DNA of 64,000 bases from Sympetrum striolatum (Eukaryota > Arthropoda > Insecta > Odonata > Libellulidae). The notes beneath the pieces were generated by a model. The model was given only the letters and a program-made list of their open reading frames with translations. It was not told the origin of the DNA and ran no database searches. The translations under genes were made by a program, and so were the position numbers. The stretch spans positions 98,399,657-98,463,656 of the forward strand of contig OX388343.1 of NCBI GenBank assembly GCA_947579665.1, in the 5' to 3' direction. Below, in pieces: positions 24,548-36,800 of the stretch; the first letter of the stretch is position 1; each line of letters opens with the position of its first letter.

Positions 24548-24945
24548 TGTTTTTGTCTTATTGTTACCTCATGGTTTACTATTGCAGTTTTTCCTGTTTC
24601 TGATTTATTTTATTATTAATTCGTAATTTAGTTATAGTGCTATTGCTTTTGTAATTTCCATGTTATGCACAACTTTCATTAACATCTTTTAGCTCGTACT
24701 ATCAGTAGGTTTGGGCAGGTTTTTCACACCTCCCTTCTCTGTGGGTGTTTTCCTGCTGTGGATATTTTTTTCCTAAGATATCACCTTAGGTTTGTTTTTA
24801 CATGCACTCCTCCTAAAGTTTTCCTCTCTATTTCTATTCACCTACACAAAAATTATTATGTATATAATACCATCGACGAAAAGTTAGATGGAAGAAGAGA
24901 CATTTCAGTCTCAAGTTGCCTTTAATAACGACCTTAAAAAATAAT
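24548..24945 (+). repeat. Dispersed repeat family T1, copy 1 (LINE-like 3' tail)
   Basis: About 400 bp closely matches 62052-62440 in the same orientation. Shared blocks include GTTTTTCCTGTTTCTGAT, TTAGTTATAGT, TACTATCAGTAGGTTTG, GCAGGTTTTTCACACC, CTCCTAAAGTTTTCCTCTC and TTTCAGTCTCAA. It is T-rich and non-coding, and both copies stop soon after GACCTTAA in an A/T-rich run (TAATAATAAT in copy 2). A fixed 3' end with a short simple tail suggests the 3' UTR of a non-LTR retrotransposon, but no ORF is attached to either copy. Confidence 0.75.
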
Positions 24946-26318
24946 TGCATTATCATAAAGATGAGCGTAAAATTAAAGAAAATGCAAAAAAAAACGACCC
25001 AACCTTTCAGAATATATACCTGAATAAGCTCAGCGCATTACCCTGAAGTCTTTGTCTTAAGTCTTAAAAATATGCATCACCACAATAATGTATGCGTTTT
25101 TAACCAAATTTAACATTTTACTGTAGAAGGTTGAGGCGAGGATGTGGAAGGAAAGTCTGGGGGAAGGAAATGCGGGGGAAGTCAGAAAGTAATTCGACAA
25201 CATGAAAGCTGTAATATGCATGTCGGAAAAACGATAAGGCATTTTTTAAAAGATTCATAATATTCAGTCGAAGTGGAAGAGTACCTCATAAAATGATATA
25301 CAAAACTGAGAATTAACAACTGCTGACGAAATTACTTTTTTTAATCATGTAAATTCATTAAAAATGATATTTGATGGGATAATAAAAATTTCATTTCGAT
25401 ACGTATCAGTCGATGCCGATTTAGCTGTTTTTATATTCCAGTAAAAATTTGCACGGGGATTCAGTAAAATAATGCAAAAGGGTAAATGCAACAATCGGCA
25501 GGCCGCGTACTTACTTATGGTCGCTATTTTCCACGCAGCAATAAAGAAGTCTTTCAATTTGGATAGAGACATCGGTGTTTTTTCATACTGACGGCTTCAA
25601 TTGACAAAATATATTTGCATGAAATGAAGTCATACAGCCATAAATGAATAAAATAAGACATAGACTTAGCAGTAAGAATTTCTAGACCGCAAAACAAAAC
25701 TGCGTGTCGCGAAATTTGGGATGGCATAAGAGTATTCGGGAGGACAATTGGAAGACTCATTGTGCCAGGAGAACTCAATCATCTTCCGCTCTCCCCAAAG
25801 AGGACGTGCATTCACTACGGAAATGACGATTTAAGCAAACTAGAGGAATTGCGTCACGGATGCCGATGAAGTCACTCGACACACGTCAAAATTCGCGAAT
25901 TCAAAGTGAAGAGGGAAACCTTTGCGGCGGCTGATTCACCATCGGCATCCCTGTCTGTTGGTGGGCATTGGCGTGGGAACCGCGGCACCCGGACGGCACC
26001 CAATCGAACGACCTTTTCTCACGGGGCTCCAGCGATTGCAATTTCCTTAATTTAGGTTGGACTTAACCAAACTTTTATAACGTTCCTTTATCTTAGTTTA
26101 TACAATATAATAATATACTTATAAAATGTATGGTTTAAGATAAATTATTTGTCTTTAAGATCGATGGCGCTGTTGAATGCAAGTGGTCGACTCACTTATC
26201 TTTTGATTAACTCTTATCATCAGTATTTGCTCAATAATTCATAGCGCTGCTTCAGAAAAATTAATCCAATATTGCCAATTTGACAAAAACACTCACCCAG
26301 AGTGGTAAGATATTTTTT
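24946..26318. other. Non-coding DNA with a CpG-rich islet
   Basis: AT-rich until about 25790. The stretch at 25790-26060 is then clearly GC- and CpG-richer, with blocks such as GGAACCGCGGCACCC. Its frames are short. It could be a regulatory element or an unrecognised small exon, but no convincing splice pair is visible. Confidence 0.4.
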
Positions 26319-26367
26319 GATTTAGATATATACCCCGCGAGCCGCCAGAGGCGTATGGCAGGGGGTA
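26319..26367 (-). mobile_element. LINE 3'-end stub (about 49 bp)
   Basis: The reverse complement matches the extreme 3' end of the LINE at 4299-4987: GCCATACGCCTCTGGCGGC followed by TATATATCTAAAT. Only the last ~50 bp were inserted or survive. It is a useful marker of the family's true 3' terminus. Confidence 0.75.
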
Positions 26368-26690
26368 ACTGTTCTAACAGTGAAGATATTTGGATCTATT
26401 GACCAAATTAACTAGCAGAGCTCAACCACAAAATTTTGAGAGCGCATTCATAAAATGCCCTTTATAATTTTATCATTTCTAAAAATATATAATTTTAGAA
26501 ATATTATACCTAGTAAATTTCTATTCCTATGATACTTTCTGGCGATTTTCCTCGAATTGAGGCAAAATTCCATTTGATACGTAGAACTTTCAATACTCAA
26601 CAACCACTTTGTCACATTTATTCAGACAAATTCTAAAATTTCGAGAATGTTAAAATCTAAGTTTCGGTCTTCATTTAGGGAATATATATA

Positions 26691-27142
26691 CAGTGGTACC
26701 TTGTTAACGACGCTAATCCGTTCCAGGATAATCGTCGTTAACCAAAACCGTCGTTATCCAAGGCGCGATTTACCACAGGTATAATAATGGGGTGCGTCGA
26801 GGACGCTCCCCAGTTATTGGAAGCAAAACTTATAATATTTACCGATTCAACTCCTGTGAGACAACATGTGCCTATGTGAATTAGCTACAATTTGGCGTTG
26901 AACTATTTTTAATATTCTCCGCTAGCTGCTATTCAGTATGTTTTTATGATGTAACATCGTAACGCACACCAAATATTAGTTTATAATATAGTGATTATAA
27001 ATAGACGTGCTGAAAAACGTGAAACTCCGGAAAGACCAATCGACGAGGCGTCGTAAGCCAAATCCTACGTCATTACCCAAGATATTTTTTGGTTACACCA
27101 ACTCGTCGTTAACCAAATCCGTCGTTAACCAAGGTACCACTG
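26691..27142. mobile_element. pogo/Tigger-like miniature element, 452 bp
   Basis: The tips read CAGTGGTACCTTG at the left and CAAGGTACCACTG (after one added base) at the right, each bounded by TA (26689-26690 and 27143-27144). This is the Tc1/mariner-superfamily duplication. Both ends carry tandem CGTCGTTAACCAA-type repeats, as in Tigger/pogo elements whose tips read CAGT..TACCTCGGTTAACG. The interior is AT-rich with no transposase; the 66-codon frame at 27007-27207 overlaps the right end and is not coding. Confidence 0.88.
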
Positions 27143-27144
27143 TA

Positions 27145-29129
27145 TTACAAATCAAACTGATTTCTACAATTACTCAAAAACGTATTACTACCGCGCTCAC
27201 TTTCTAAATCCGTTAACAGCTTCATTCAAAAGCTGGCAAACTCACTACACGCTAATGAGGAAAGGTATGGTTTTCCCAGGGGCGGCATGACACATGAGTG
27301 GCTATTTGAACAAAGGGTTCGGCGATGACGTCGTTTCCTCGCCAAGTGAGCGTGAGGTATCGCAAAATCAACCCCTGTGCCAACTCCATTGACGTCATTC
27401 GCGGGAATTTAGGGAATGACAGTACCGGAAAGAGAAGGACTTCGATAAAAAATTTCGTCCGCTCAATTGGTTAATCTCAAGACCGAAATTCAACCTTGAC
27501 TTTCGGGTACTGTTATCCACCTACTGACTTTGTGAAGACGATATATTTAGACATGACGAGGCTTACTTCCGTTTCCGCGGAAATTCAAGCTTCGCCGAAC
27601 AGGGATCGTAAAAGGCGGAGGACGTAAATTCCGATTAATATTGAGTAAAATGGATTTGTAAGATGGAAATGTCAACCGACTGTGAAATGCTAACCTGTCT
27701 CATGTAGACGACAAGGTTATCAACATACTTCTCCTTGAATGCTTTTTGGAGCCCTCCGATCCGAGATATACTGAATGCAAGCGATGCGAAATTAATGTAT
27801 TTTAATGAAAAATCGAAAACTGGCCGACAACATCTGTATACAGGGCTTAAAATTCGACAGTGTTCACCTAAAGAAGTATGGAGGGAATTGGGGAAAGCTT
27901 AAAACTTAAATATAATTCCATCACTAGCTTATCGGCTTCCATTAAGATATTTTCATAGCATATTCAATAAAACAATGGAAGTTCCTTCGGTTTACTTTAA
28001 CCTACATCCATAACTAACAGTGCCTCCATCAGGGTGTAGAGATTACTCGCAGAATGCCTTCTTCCGATTTTTAAATTTTACTAACTGGAATTTAACTAGA
28101 GCATAAATCCCCACGCTCAGGGATTAGTGCGCTACATTAATATTGTAAGGTGACTTAAAAAACAATAATATCTAAACATGCCAAATATTCTTAATTAATG
28201 AATTCTGGCTATATATCATGGAACTTATCCATGATTAGATGAAAGAAAACACGTCTGATGATGAGTTAACAAATTCGAAACAGGTCGCATTATTTTTTAA
28301 ATATATACATTCTGTGGACGCAGTCAGATTGTACATTCTTTCAACTGATATCAAATCTTATTGAATTTATCTAACTTAGCTTCTGGACAGTTTCACCTCA
28401 ACCGAATTTTAAGAACCCTTTAATCCTTGTGGAAGAGACACCAAATCCACCAAAACATCTCCGAAGGAGCGTAATGATAATGATAGTTTAGAAATTATTA
28501 CTTCTGGCTCAAGAACGTTACAGCATCACTCTGACGTAAAAATTAATCTACTGAAAACAGATTAACTACGGATTTATAAAACATACCAAACATCCGCAGC
28601 CTCTAAAATCAGATGATTGGAATCAGAAATTGAAATTAAATACAATTCAAGAGATTATTCTAAGGCATCTCTTAAGAACTCCTCCTCCTGAAGCGATGGG
28701 CAAACATCCGTGCAGCGGATGCAAACTCTTTATCGAAGAGCCAACAGATGCATCTCGTTAATTGAAACGACTTAAGAAGTCTCCTTGATCACAGCTGGTT
28801 CCTACCGAGTTTGATGTCATTTTCGAGTCAATTAAAAAGCCTTAGTTACTGAGAACACGACACCCTCGACGATCAACAAAAACTTCGCCCACATCGCGCT
28901 ACCAGTGACGCCCACTTTCGCAAAATATGATTACCTTGTGCATCACGATTCGCTGCTTTACACCGCCGAGGGACGAGAATACATTGATTTGTGTGGGCGT
29001 TGCGCCGAGGACAAGTTTGCCCAGAAGTGAATCGGTCACGCTGTTTACTTTGACCAAATACGGCAAAAATAGCACCACCACACGCTCGTCCGTCGAGTGA
29101 AGCGTGTTTGCATACGTGGGATCCGAGGA
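27145..29129. other. Non-coding DNA with a CpG-rich islet and a CRE site
   Basis: The islet at 27240-27640 includes ATTGACGTCATTCGCGGG and GATGACGTCG. From 27650 the sequence is AT-rich. The stretch from 28680 to 29130 is richer in GC and is open over 137 codons on the minus strand (28873-29286), but that frame runs through the antisense of the LINE stub and is not a gene. Confidence 0.45.
27390..27397. promoter_or_regulatory. Perfect CRE/ATF palindrome TGACGTCA
   Basis: An exact palindrome in a CpG-rich islet, about 65 bp downstream of a near-perfect TGACGTCG. The function is inferred from the motif. Confidence 0.35.
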
Positions 29130-29227
29130 TTTTCCACAGGCTATCAGAGATGCTAATAGGAAGGAATAATGGTGGTGTATTACCCCTGCCATACGCCTCT
29201 GGCGGCTCGCAGGGTATATATCTAAAT
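29130..29227 (+). mobile_element. LINE 3'-end stub (about 98 bp)
   Basis: It covers the last codons of the LINE ORF (TTTCCACAGGCTATCAGAGA corresponds to FPQAI) and the short 3' UTR, ending at TATATATCTAAAT. It belongs to the same family as the copies at 4.3, 26.3 and 33.5 kb. It is 5'-truncated, with no poly(A) tail. Confidence 0.85.
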
Positions 29228-29605
29228 ATAAAATCTAGATACGCCGAACCTTTAAACCCTGTCGAGACAAGGATCCGGAAATACAAAGGGATGAGTCTGA
29301 ACCGAAAATTGCGAGCGGAGAAAACGCATGCGTTTAATCACTAGAAGGATGAAACAGATCGGACGAGGAGCAACGGAAGTCCGGAGGAGGAAACGGAATT
29401 TTGATTAGAATTCGCGAAAAAGATAAGAGATTCCACTGAGAGCGATGAGACTGACCTTCTTCCTCAGAGGTGTCCTTCGTTTTCCGGTACATACAAAGGG
29501 TTATTTTAACGTTACCCATACATTCTACTTACGTTATATTTTCTATAAAAAGAGTTTTCGAATTCCAATGCAAAAATAGACAAATCATTTTGTATTCCCG
29601 TAGAC

Positions 29606-29908
29606 CAGGGTTTCCCAAACTTTTTCTGCGATGGAACACTTCGCAAACCTGGGAAGTTTAACGGAACACTTAGCTTATTTTTAAGTTAGGTAATTCTACT
29701 TGTAAAATTTTAAAAATCATTGATTTACTACAAATTATTTTTAAATATGAAACTATAATATTATAATATAAACATCAAATATGAATAAATAAAGCATTTT
29801 ATGACTTTTATTCTCCAATTCTCCATCAAGACTCCAAACTTTCGCGGAACACGTGTTCAGGTTCAGCGGAGCACCGGTGTTCCGCGGAACATAGTTTGGG
29901 AAACCCTG
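29606..29908. mobile_element. hAT-type miniature element, 303 bp
   Basis: The terminal inverted repeats are CAGGGTTTCCCAAACT and its exact reverse complement AGTTTGGGAAACCCTG. A perfect 8-bp target duplication, CCGTAGAC, flanks it (29598-29605 and 29909-29916). Sub-terminal GGAACAC blocks recur inside both ends (GATGGAACACTTCGC and CGGAACACGTGTTC). The interior is AT-rich with no transposase. The perfect duplication indicates a younger insertion than the hAT element at 22.7 kb. Confidence 0.93.
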
Positions 29909-29916
29909 CCGTAGAC

Positions 29917-32900
29917 GATGGAAATAGGGACCTTAGCACTACAAAATTTGAAATACAATCGTATGATTATATAATGTTTTTCGATCAAAGAAAGCCTGAA
30001 ATGAAACACAGTAATGTAAAAATTGCTTTGCCATTTTAAAGTCGCAGGTTTATTCCAATTACTACTTGAAAAATATTTATTTTAGACTCTAAGTAATACA
30101 GAAATGAGGCAATTAGAACAAAGAAGAAAGGATCGACAAGGACAAAAAATTACAGCCAAATTCATTCCTCAAATAATTTCCTTTCATTGTGGGATTCATG
30201 ACCAATGTCAGCGAGGTTTGAAGAGTATCGCATCGACGTTGGCTTTCACTGATTTAAGAGCTTCCTTTTTGAGCTCTAACGGGAAGACAAGACGCACTTC
30301 CTAGCAATTCTCCGGTAGCAATAACCCACCGGTGCGTCTCTGGCTAATGGCTTCCTTCCTGCTCGTGATGGACGATCGATGGGAATCGTTGACGAATCGT
30401 TAGAACGAATGACCGTGGGATTGATTGAATTTCCCGAGACAGCATTTTCTCAGTATTCTCCGTTTTTTCTTTCTTCGAGGGCAATGCAACTGAAGAGGCG
30501 ACGTTAAATTGTTCGTGAAATGGATGCATTCGAGCGAAAGCATTAAATCTCCTTCCGAAAGGACTTAAAGAGATCCTCATTGGTGTAAATTTGAAAATTT
30601 AAAAGGAGCTCGGAAATTATTAGTTAAAAGAAATGAAAACTTGAGAGCATTTATGATGTAAAAATTAAGTCGACCCTTTCCACCAGTACGATAATTCAAT
30701 GATTTTAAGTCACGTAATCGTTCCGAATAAAGCGAATCGGGCAATTATAATACAAAGGTTTTTTGACTCCAGAAACATGTATACTTACATCTTGGAAGAA
30801 TTATAAATACGCAAAAATGTATCGATTCTTAACAATTCTAGATGTTTCTTTTAGTTTCAGACTCCAAATTCACCATCTTCGACCATAACGCAGCAGGGCA
30901 ACTATTTTTACAAAGCAAAGTTAGTTACTGATGGTCATTTCTTAAACAAGTTCTCTCTTTCTTAACAATTTATAAACTTATTTTTTGCTAGATACAAGAT
31001 AACAGATTGAACTAGGAAATTATTTTTATACCAGAATGGTGGGAATAAATTAACCTACCGTCAATTACATTCAAAGCAACTGGAGCTCTAGACCTTACAC
31101 CCATAAATAACTCCGTATAATTATCCATATTACAAAAAACTTGAAGAAGAGCCCAAAAAGCACTGGCCAAATAATCAACAAAGTAAGGTTCATGCTTTCA
31201 AATTCGAAAATATTCGGAGAAATAACCAATGCAACAAAAAGTATAATTCTTCCTCTAATAAATTCAACTTTGAAGGTGAAGAAGGAATTATCTCAAACCT
31301 CTCAAGTAAAGATATATTTTACGTAAACCAGTCGAGGAATCAATTTTCCAAATAAGTCGTTCCAAAATTTGTCCATATAATTATTACTGATTTGAGTGAT
31401 TAGCCTCTACGAGGCAAGCGAGAGGGAATTGACAGAAGAATTATGAAATAAAAATCGCAAAACAGCTTTCTGCTCCTCGAGGACATGGTTATCGAGTTAT
31501 AGCTTCGAGGGAGAAGGAAAATAAAAAACAATAAAGCATGTTGCGAATGAACTCGATAAGAAACGAGTTAAAACCTCTCACTCGAGGGAGAATTATGTAA
31601 AGAGATCAGACAGCGAAGGAATTCGTGCAAAAGGGAAAGTTAACGAGATAATGAGCAGCCGATTCGAGTGAGCCGGGGGATGGAAAATTCCGGTGGAAGG
31701 CGGACGGAAGCAGACAGGCGGTCAGACAAGTGGGGGTGGTGATCTATGATTTGCGGACGGTGGAGCAAACACACATCTGCACACACCGAATCAACATCGA
31801 CTCCACACTGCGTGCGTCAATGGCGTACCGCTGACACGATGAGAAAAATTGCCAGCAATGACAGAAATGACTTCGCCAAAAACTGACAGAAAACGGAGTA
31901 AAATATAACGAAAACTTCCAAATAAAACAGTGAACGACAGAGGAAGTTCATTGAAGAGGAGCAAGTTTTCAGATATTTCTGTTAACAAACATTAACATTC
32001 GAAGGGAGAGCTGTATCAATGAATAATCAAAATCTAGTTTGAGATTTTTCATCGTAAAAAATTTACCCAGGCATTCCTCGCCGAGTAGGCATCTATATCT
32101 AAACTGGCAATGGAGATTTCTGTCAATCTAGTCTATTAGATTTCTCCGTAGAATCATAGCAAGTTAATTTTAAAATACATAGCATGAAATTTCAAACGAG
32201 AGAACATCCAGTACAGAACAAATATGATTTTGATCGTACTGTAAACGTTTAACAAGCGGGCTAACAGCTTCTTCCATCATATTATTTAAAAATCTACGGA
32301 GTGGCTAAAATGTTAGTCAACAGTGTGAGATCGTTCACGAGGATGAAGAAATAATGCCCCCGCAGAAGCAAACAGAAACCGTACTCAATTCCCAATTCAG
32401 ATAAAAAAAGAAGAGGGTGCTCGAACCATGATTAATCAATCTGATAAACACACAGCATGGCATGACAGCAAGTTTTGATATGACCAAGAACGTTAGAGAA
32501 ATTTCAATCTATAATTATATATAGTCTCAGCTTGCACTGTTGCGCAGTTCACTTGTTAAAGTCGTTTAAATGTCATAGAACGAGACTTGTTAGATACGAA
32601 TTTGAAGCCTTCCGAAATTCGCAGATTCCGTTGAAATAGAGAAGTAGTAACGCAATAAATTTACCACTCACACGTTGCTACATAACAGAACAAAAAAAAT
32701 TGAAATTATCTTCAGTAAAAGGTAATACTTCGTGCATTAGCGTTGCTTTCCACAATCAGTTAAAAAGTAGAACTGTTAATCGATCTATGAAAAACGAATT
32801 CTTGACTTTAACCCTTTAAAAATTAACTACGGGTGCATTAGTAAATTTAGGAATACTTCAACAATAATAGCATTCCTGAGTTCCTCTAAAGCGGACGGAA

Positions 32901-33531
32901 AATGCCATCTGTATAATTCCTATAAATTTATTACAATATACGCTTATTTATTATGGCCTATTGAGTTGCTTAATTCGGGGCTGGAACATCCCATCGACTA
33001 AAATCCAGTACAACAACGTTCCATTGCGTACTTAACGCCAAAGATGATTGAAAATGACAGGGGTGAGCACAGATCAATGAGAAGCCACAGAACTCATTTT
33101 TTCTACATTAGAACTGGCACACGTCCCAAGACACGGTATGCGGGTTTTATATTTCATTAGCTTATAAGGTAAGTGGGGCACAGTGCTGGAAGGCATAATA
33201 ACAGTTACTTGAAATCAACAAGAAGATAACGAGGGAGCAATTTGAATGAAAAAAGGTTCGCGAGAAAATGTAAATTCTCGCCGTCGAAGATGAGGCAGTT
33301 GAGCAACAGAAAATACGTAGTCCGAACTCAATGGGCGACGTTGTCTTAAAATGATTTTCCCAGAAACCAGCATCTTAAACGGCGTAAGAAATGAGTTACA
33401 CGGTGATGAGTTTAAGACTCCAATTAATATGCTACTAATTTATAAAGAGAACAGCCAAATTCTGGTTAGATTACAGCTGCCTGTATGTAGCAGTTATCCA
33501 TTTATGCAACAGCAAAACAAAGAAGTTTATA
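29917..33531. other. 3.6 kb non-coding DNA with two CpG-rich patches
   Basis: Patches at 30180-30570 and 31560-31860 are GC-richer. The rest is very AT-rich. Open frames are under 80 codons and carry no recognisable domains. No repeats or RNA genes were found. Confidence 0.5.
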
Positions 33532-33827
33532 GATTTAGATATATACCCCGCGAGCCGCCAGAGGCGTATGTCAGGGGGTGTAATACACCACCATTATTCA
33601 TTCCTCCCTATTAGCATTTTTAATAGCCTGGGGAAAAAACGACCAAAAGTAATTATCCGTCCTTGCGATTACTTCCCTATAACGCTTCGTCGATGCCTCT
33701 CTAAGATCGCGTTCGCTACTTACTGGCACTAACATTCCACTTACTTCGTCTATAAATTCTTAACGAATGAACTTTTCCAAAAGTTTCCGACGATATTCAG
33801 ATCTTCTCATCTGTAGTGAATTCCAAC
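33532..33827 (-). mobile_element. 5'-truncated LINE, inverted copy with true ORF end
   Basis: On the minus strand the first codons correspond to WNSLQMRRSEYRRKL, followed by KFIR, a stop (TAA in place of a Ser codon), then EFIDEVSGMLVPV and SERDLREASTKRYREVIA, and finally FFPQAIKNANREE with a stop. The 3' UTR of about 75 bp and the shared TATATATCTAAAT terminus follow. It is very similar to the 4.3-kb copy, so amplification was fairly recent. It shows the family's natural C-terminus, which the 4.3-kb copy has lost. Confidence 0.88.
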
Positions 33828-36800
33828 ATTTTATAATGAGCGCAAGTACAATGTGAACGAATTCGTGGTCATTTACAGTATAATTTACATCTCAAAATCA
33901 GTCAAATCTAGATTCACGTACGCGTTTTGGATAGCTGTCTCATTTCGATACACCATTCAATAGTTACCTAAGACGGACAAGTATTTATTTCAGATATATC
34001 AGGGAAACGGATTAAATGCGAGATAACTGAAAATGAATCGTCAGATTACACGTTGGAGAGAATCGCTATCAATGAGATCGAGAGAAAATTGCAGAAAGAA
34101 AAAGCGGAATTGCTGAACAAAGAGCGAAAATGAGCAGAAATACGCAGCGCGTTGGTGGAATTTTCCACCAGCTCCATAAATCGAGCGTCAGGTGAAACGA
34201 CACTTAGTACGTGCAACTCTCCAACGACAAGTTCTAGCGTTCGTGCCACAAATTGATAGATAAATGCGAACAACTCTTTTTGACAATCTTTAGTTTGGTT
34301 AATCTTATAAGATAACAGTTACCAAAATCGCTTCTTGAATTTTAAAAATAGTCATTTCGGCGCCTATAGTTAAAATTACCCTTTATCAAGTTTTGCCAAA
34401 GTTATCGCAAGCCGTGAGACGAAATATTTTCTACGCCAGAGTGAATTTTCGAGGACTTCAGTCGACACTAGCGTTTCATTTGGTACGCATCTCCGAGGAG
34501 AAGGGTTCCCCGGGAAGAATTGAGGAGAGAGCGAAGTGGATCAGCAAGTGGGTAATGGAAAAAACCCAAGATGGGCGAAAGTGGTCTTCGGAGAGGGCAG
34601 CGACCACAACAATGCCGGTACCTGTGACGCGAGGGCAGGGTTGTGACGTAGGCTCCGTGAGGTGTACAGATGGAGGGGAAAGAGGTGAAGGCCCTTGGTC
34701 AGACAACAACAGGAGGGAGGAACAGAGCTCGTTTACGACACGAGAAAGGAACGAAGCTTTCACGCGTCAAACAATTTAGATTGCTTCGAAAGGGGAGTGT
34801 TTGGCAGATTAAAAAAGGAACAGAAATAAGGCTACTAATTAATATTTGGTGGCTTAAAATGGGCACGAATAACTTCGTCTGAAGATATTTCAACTAGTCT
34901 GAGAAAAATAATTTTGTACATGATAATTTTTGTGTCTTACCAATTCGTCACTCTACACTCACTAAAATCGGTGAAATTCGATTACACACGAATAAGAAAG
35001 GTATTCTGAAGAGTTCAATTTAAAAGTCCATCTCAATGCAGATTCGATATTGATAAAAAGTTAAACTAAGGGAATTTCTGAACTCTTGCTATTTAACTTA
35101 TTCCAATTATCAACGTAATATTCCATATTCCGCGAAATAAAGATTCTTTACTCAGAAATTAAAATTTATAAACTGTGAATTAAATTAAAAGCAATACCGA
35201 CCTTTGCTGTACAATTTAAGCCCAGAGATGTACACATACAGATTCTGTTGATACAAATTCTCAAAAGTTTCTGATGACGAAATCTGCATGGGCGGCAAAA
35301 AATGTGAAGCTGAACAAGTGCCTGAACAAAAAGATGCTGGAAAACAATGGACCAGGGAGAAAATCCTTTCTTGGCAACGAGACAAGAGGCTTTTGGAAAT
35401 AATTCGTGATTCATGTCAGACGCAAACAGGTTCAAGAGACAGGGTCCAAATGGAGCAAATGTAGGCTAACAGAAAAGAGAGCTGTTTTAAGGACGAGTGG
35501 GCGGAGGAGAAAACGATCCTGTCTCGGTCGACGTACGAAAAAATCATAGAACAAGCTAAACCATTACAATTACGAGGAGGAAGTTAAAATTCTTCAAATT
35601 CACATATTTTAACTAAGGTCAAATTTAAGAGAAAAATTATGACGAATAACAGGGCTACCATTTGCACTGCATAGAAGAAAACAAAAATTAAAAAGTGATA
35701 ACGAACACTTTTACGACAGAAATTGCGGAAAATAAACTAACATAGAAGTTAACCGAGGTTAAAAAACCGCCTTTCGCGATAAATGACGAGTACAGTAGTG
35801 AAATGCTCAAACAACGCGAACGGGAAAATCATCTCAGAGCTTTAATAGGAACCAACGCTCAAAAGCGGGACGTTTTTATTTTCAAAACAGCAAACCACCA
35901 AAACTGGCGAACAGATGTAAACAGAGCGTGAATCACGGCCCAACTTAGCAGAGAACCACAGCTAAAAAAAATACGATAAGGAATCCAAAGAGCTCGGCTT
36001 TCAACGGCCCACGTTACTTTTACGATTTTGAGATCAGCATTATTTATCGCAATTAGCGAAGAAAAGTGCCATCGGAGATGCGATAAAGCAAATGGCAGAA
36101 CTGGTTTGCGGGAGAGTGGCTTGACAATGAGCGATGGCGTCACCGCTCGGAATAGACGGCATGTCGCCCAGGCGATGGTGGCGCCGCTTTGGCGCGAAAC
36201 TGTGGCAACCGAAACCATAATACCGATAGGTAAAGCGAAGAAACTAATTCCCGCACGGGCGATGTTTGCACCAACTACTGCCACGTTCACGTGCTGACGA
36301 ACTTTGCTTAACACTCACCTTGGAGAAAGACTGATAGGGCACTTCGGCCTTGCTCGAAATGCGTCAAAAATGAAGATGTGATTGCAACAGATAACGAAGG
36401 AATACTTGAGTTATTATGGCGGAAATACCACCTGAAATAGCATTTCATCTAAAAAATTTGGAAGGATCGATCGAACTTGGAATTCGCGTGTGAAAAAAGT
36501 CCATTAAAACGCGTAAACGACGATATTAAAAAAACGGTAAAACTTTGATGATCCTATTTCTCTTAATTAGGGAAGGATTTAGTGGATACTACTAATACTA
36601 GATATCGACAAAATTTGGCTGAATGACTCAATTAAGGTCGTGTAAGTGACTGAAATGCAACCACGTGACAATACAGAATCCGCTCACTTGTCTCACCGCT
36701 AATAAGAACTAAAGAAAAGTATTCTTTTCCCTATCCTTGCCATATCACAACCAGTTCGGCTCCATACCAAAGCACGCTTTCCATCTGATTGTGTTATCTG

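Noticed and set aside
28873..29286. 137-codon minus-strand frame
   Set aside because: It runs antisense through the LINE stub at 29130-29227 and has no domain; it is a chance frame.
35859..36314. 151-codon minus frame with hydrophobic stretches
   Set aside because: The opposite strand is also open over 89 codons, so composition explains it. No family is recognised.
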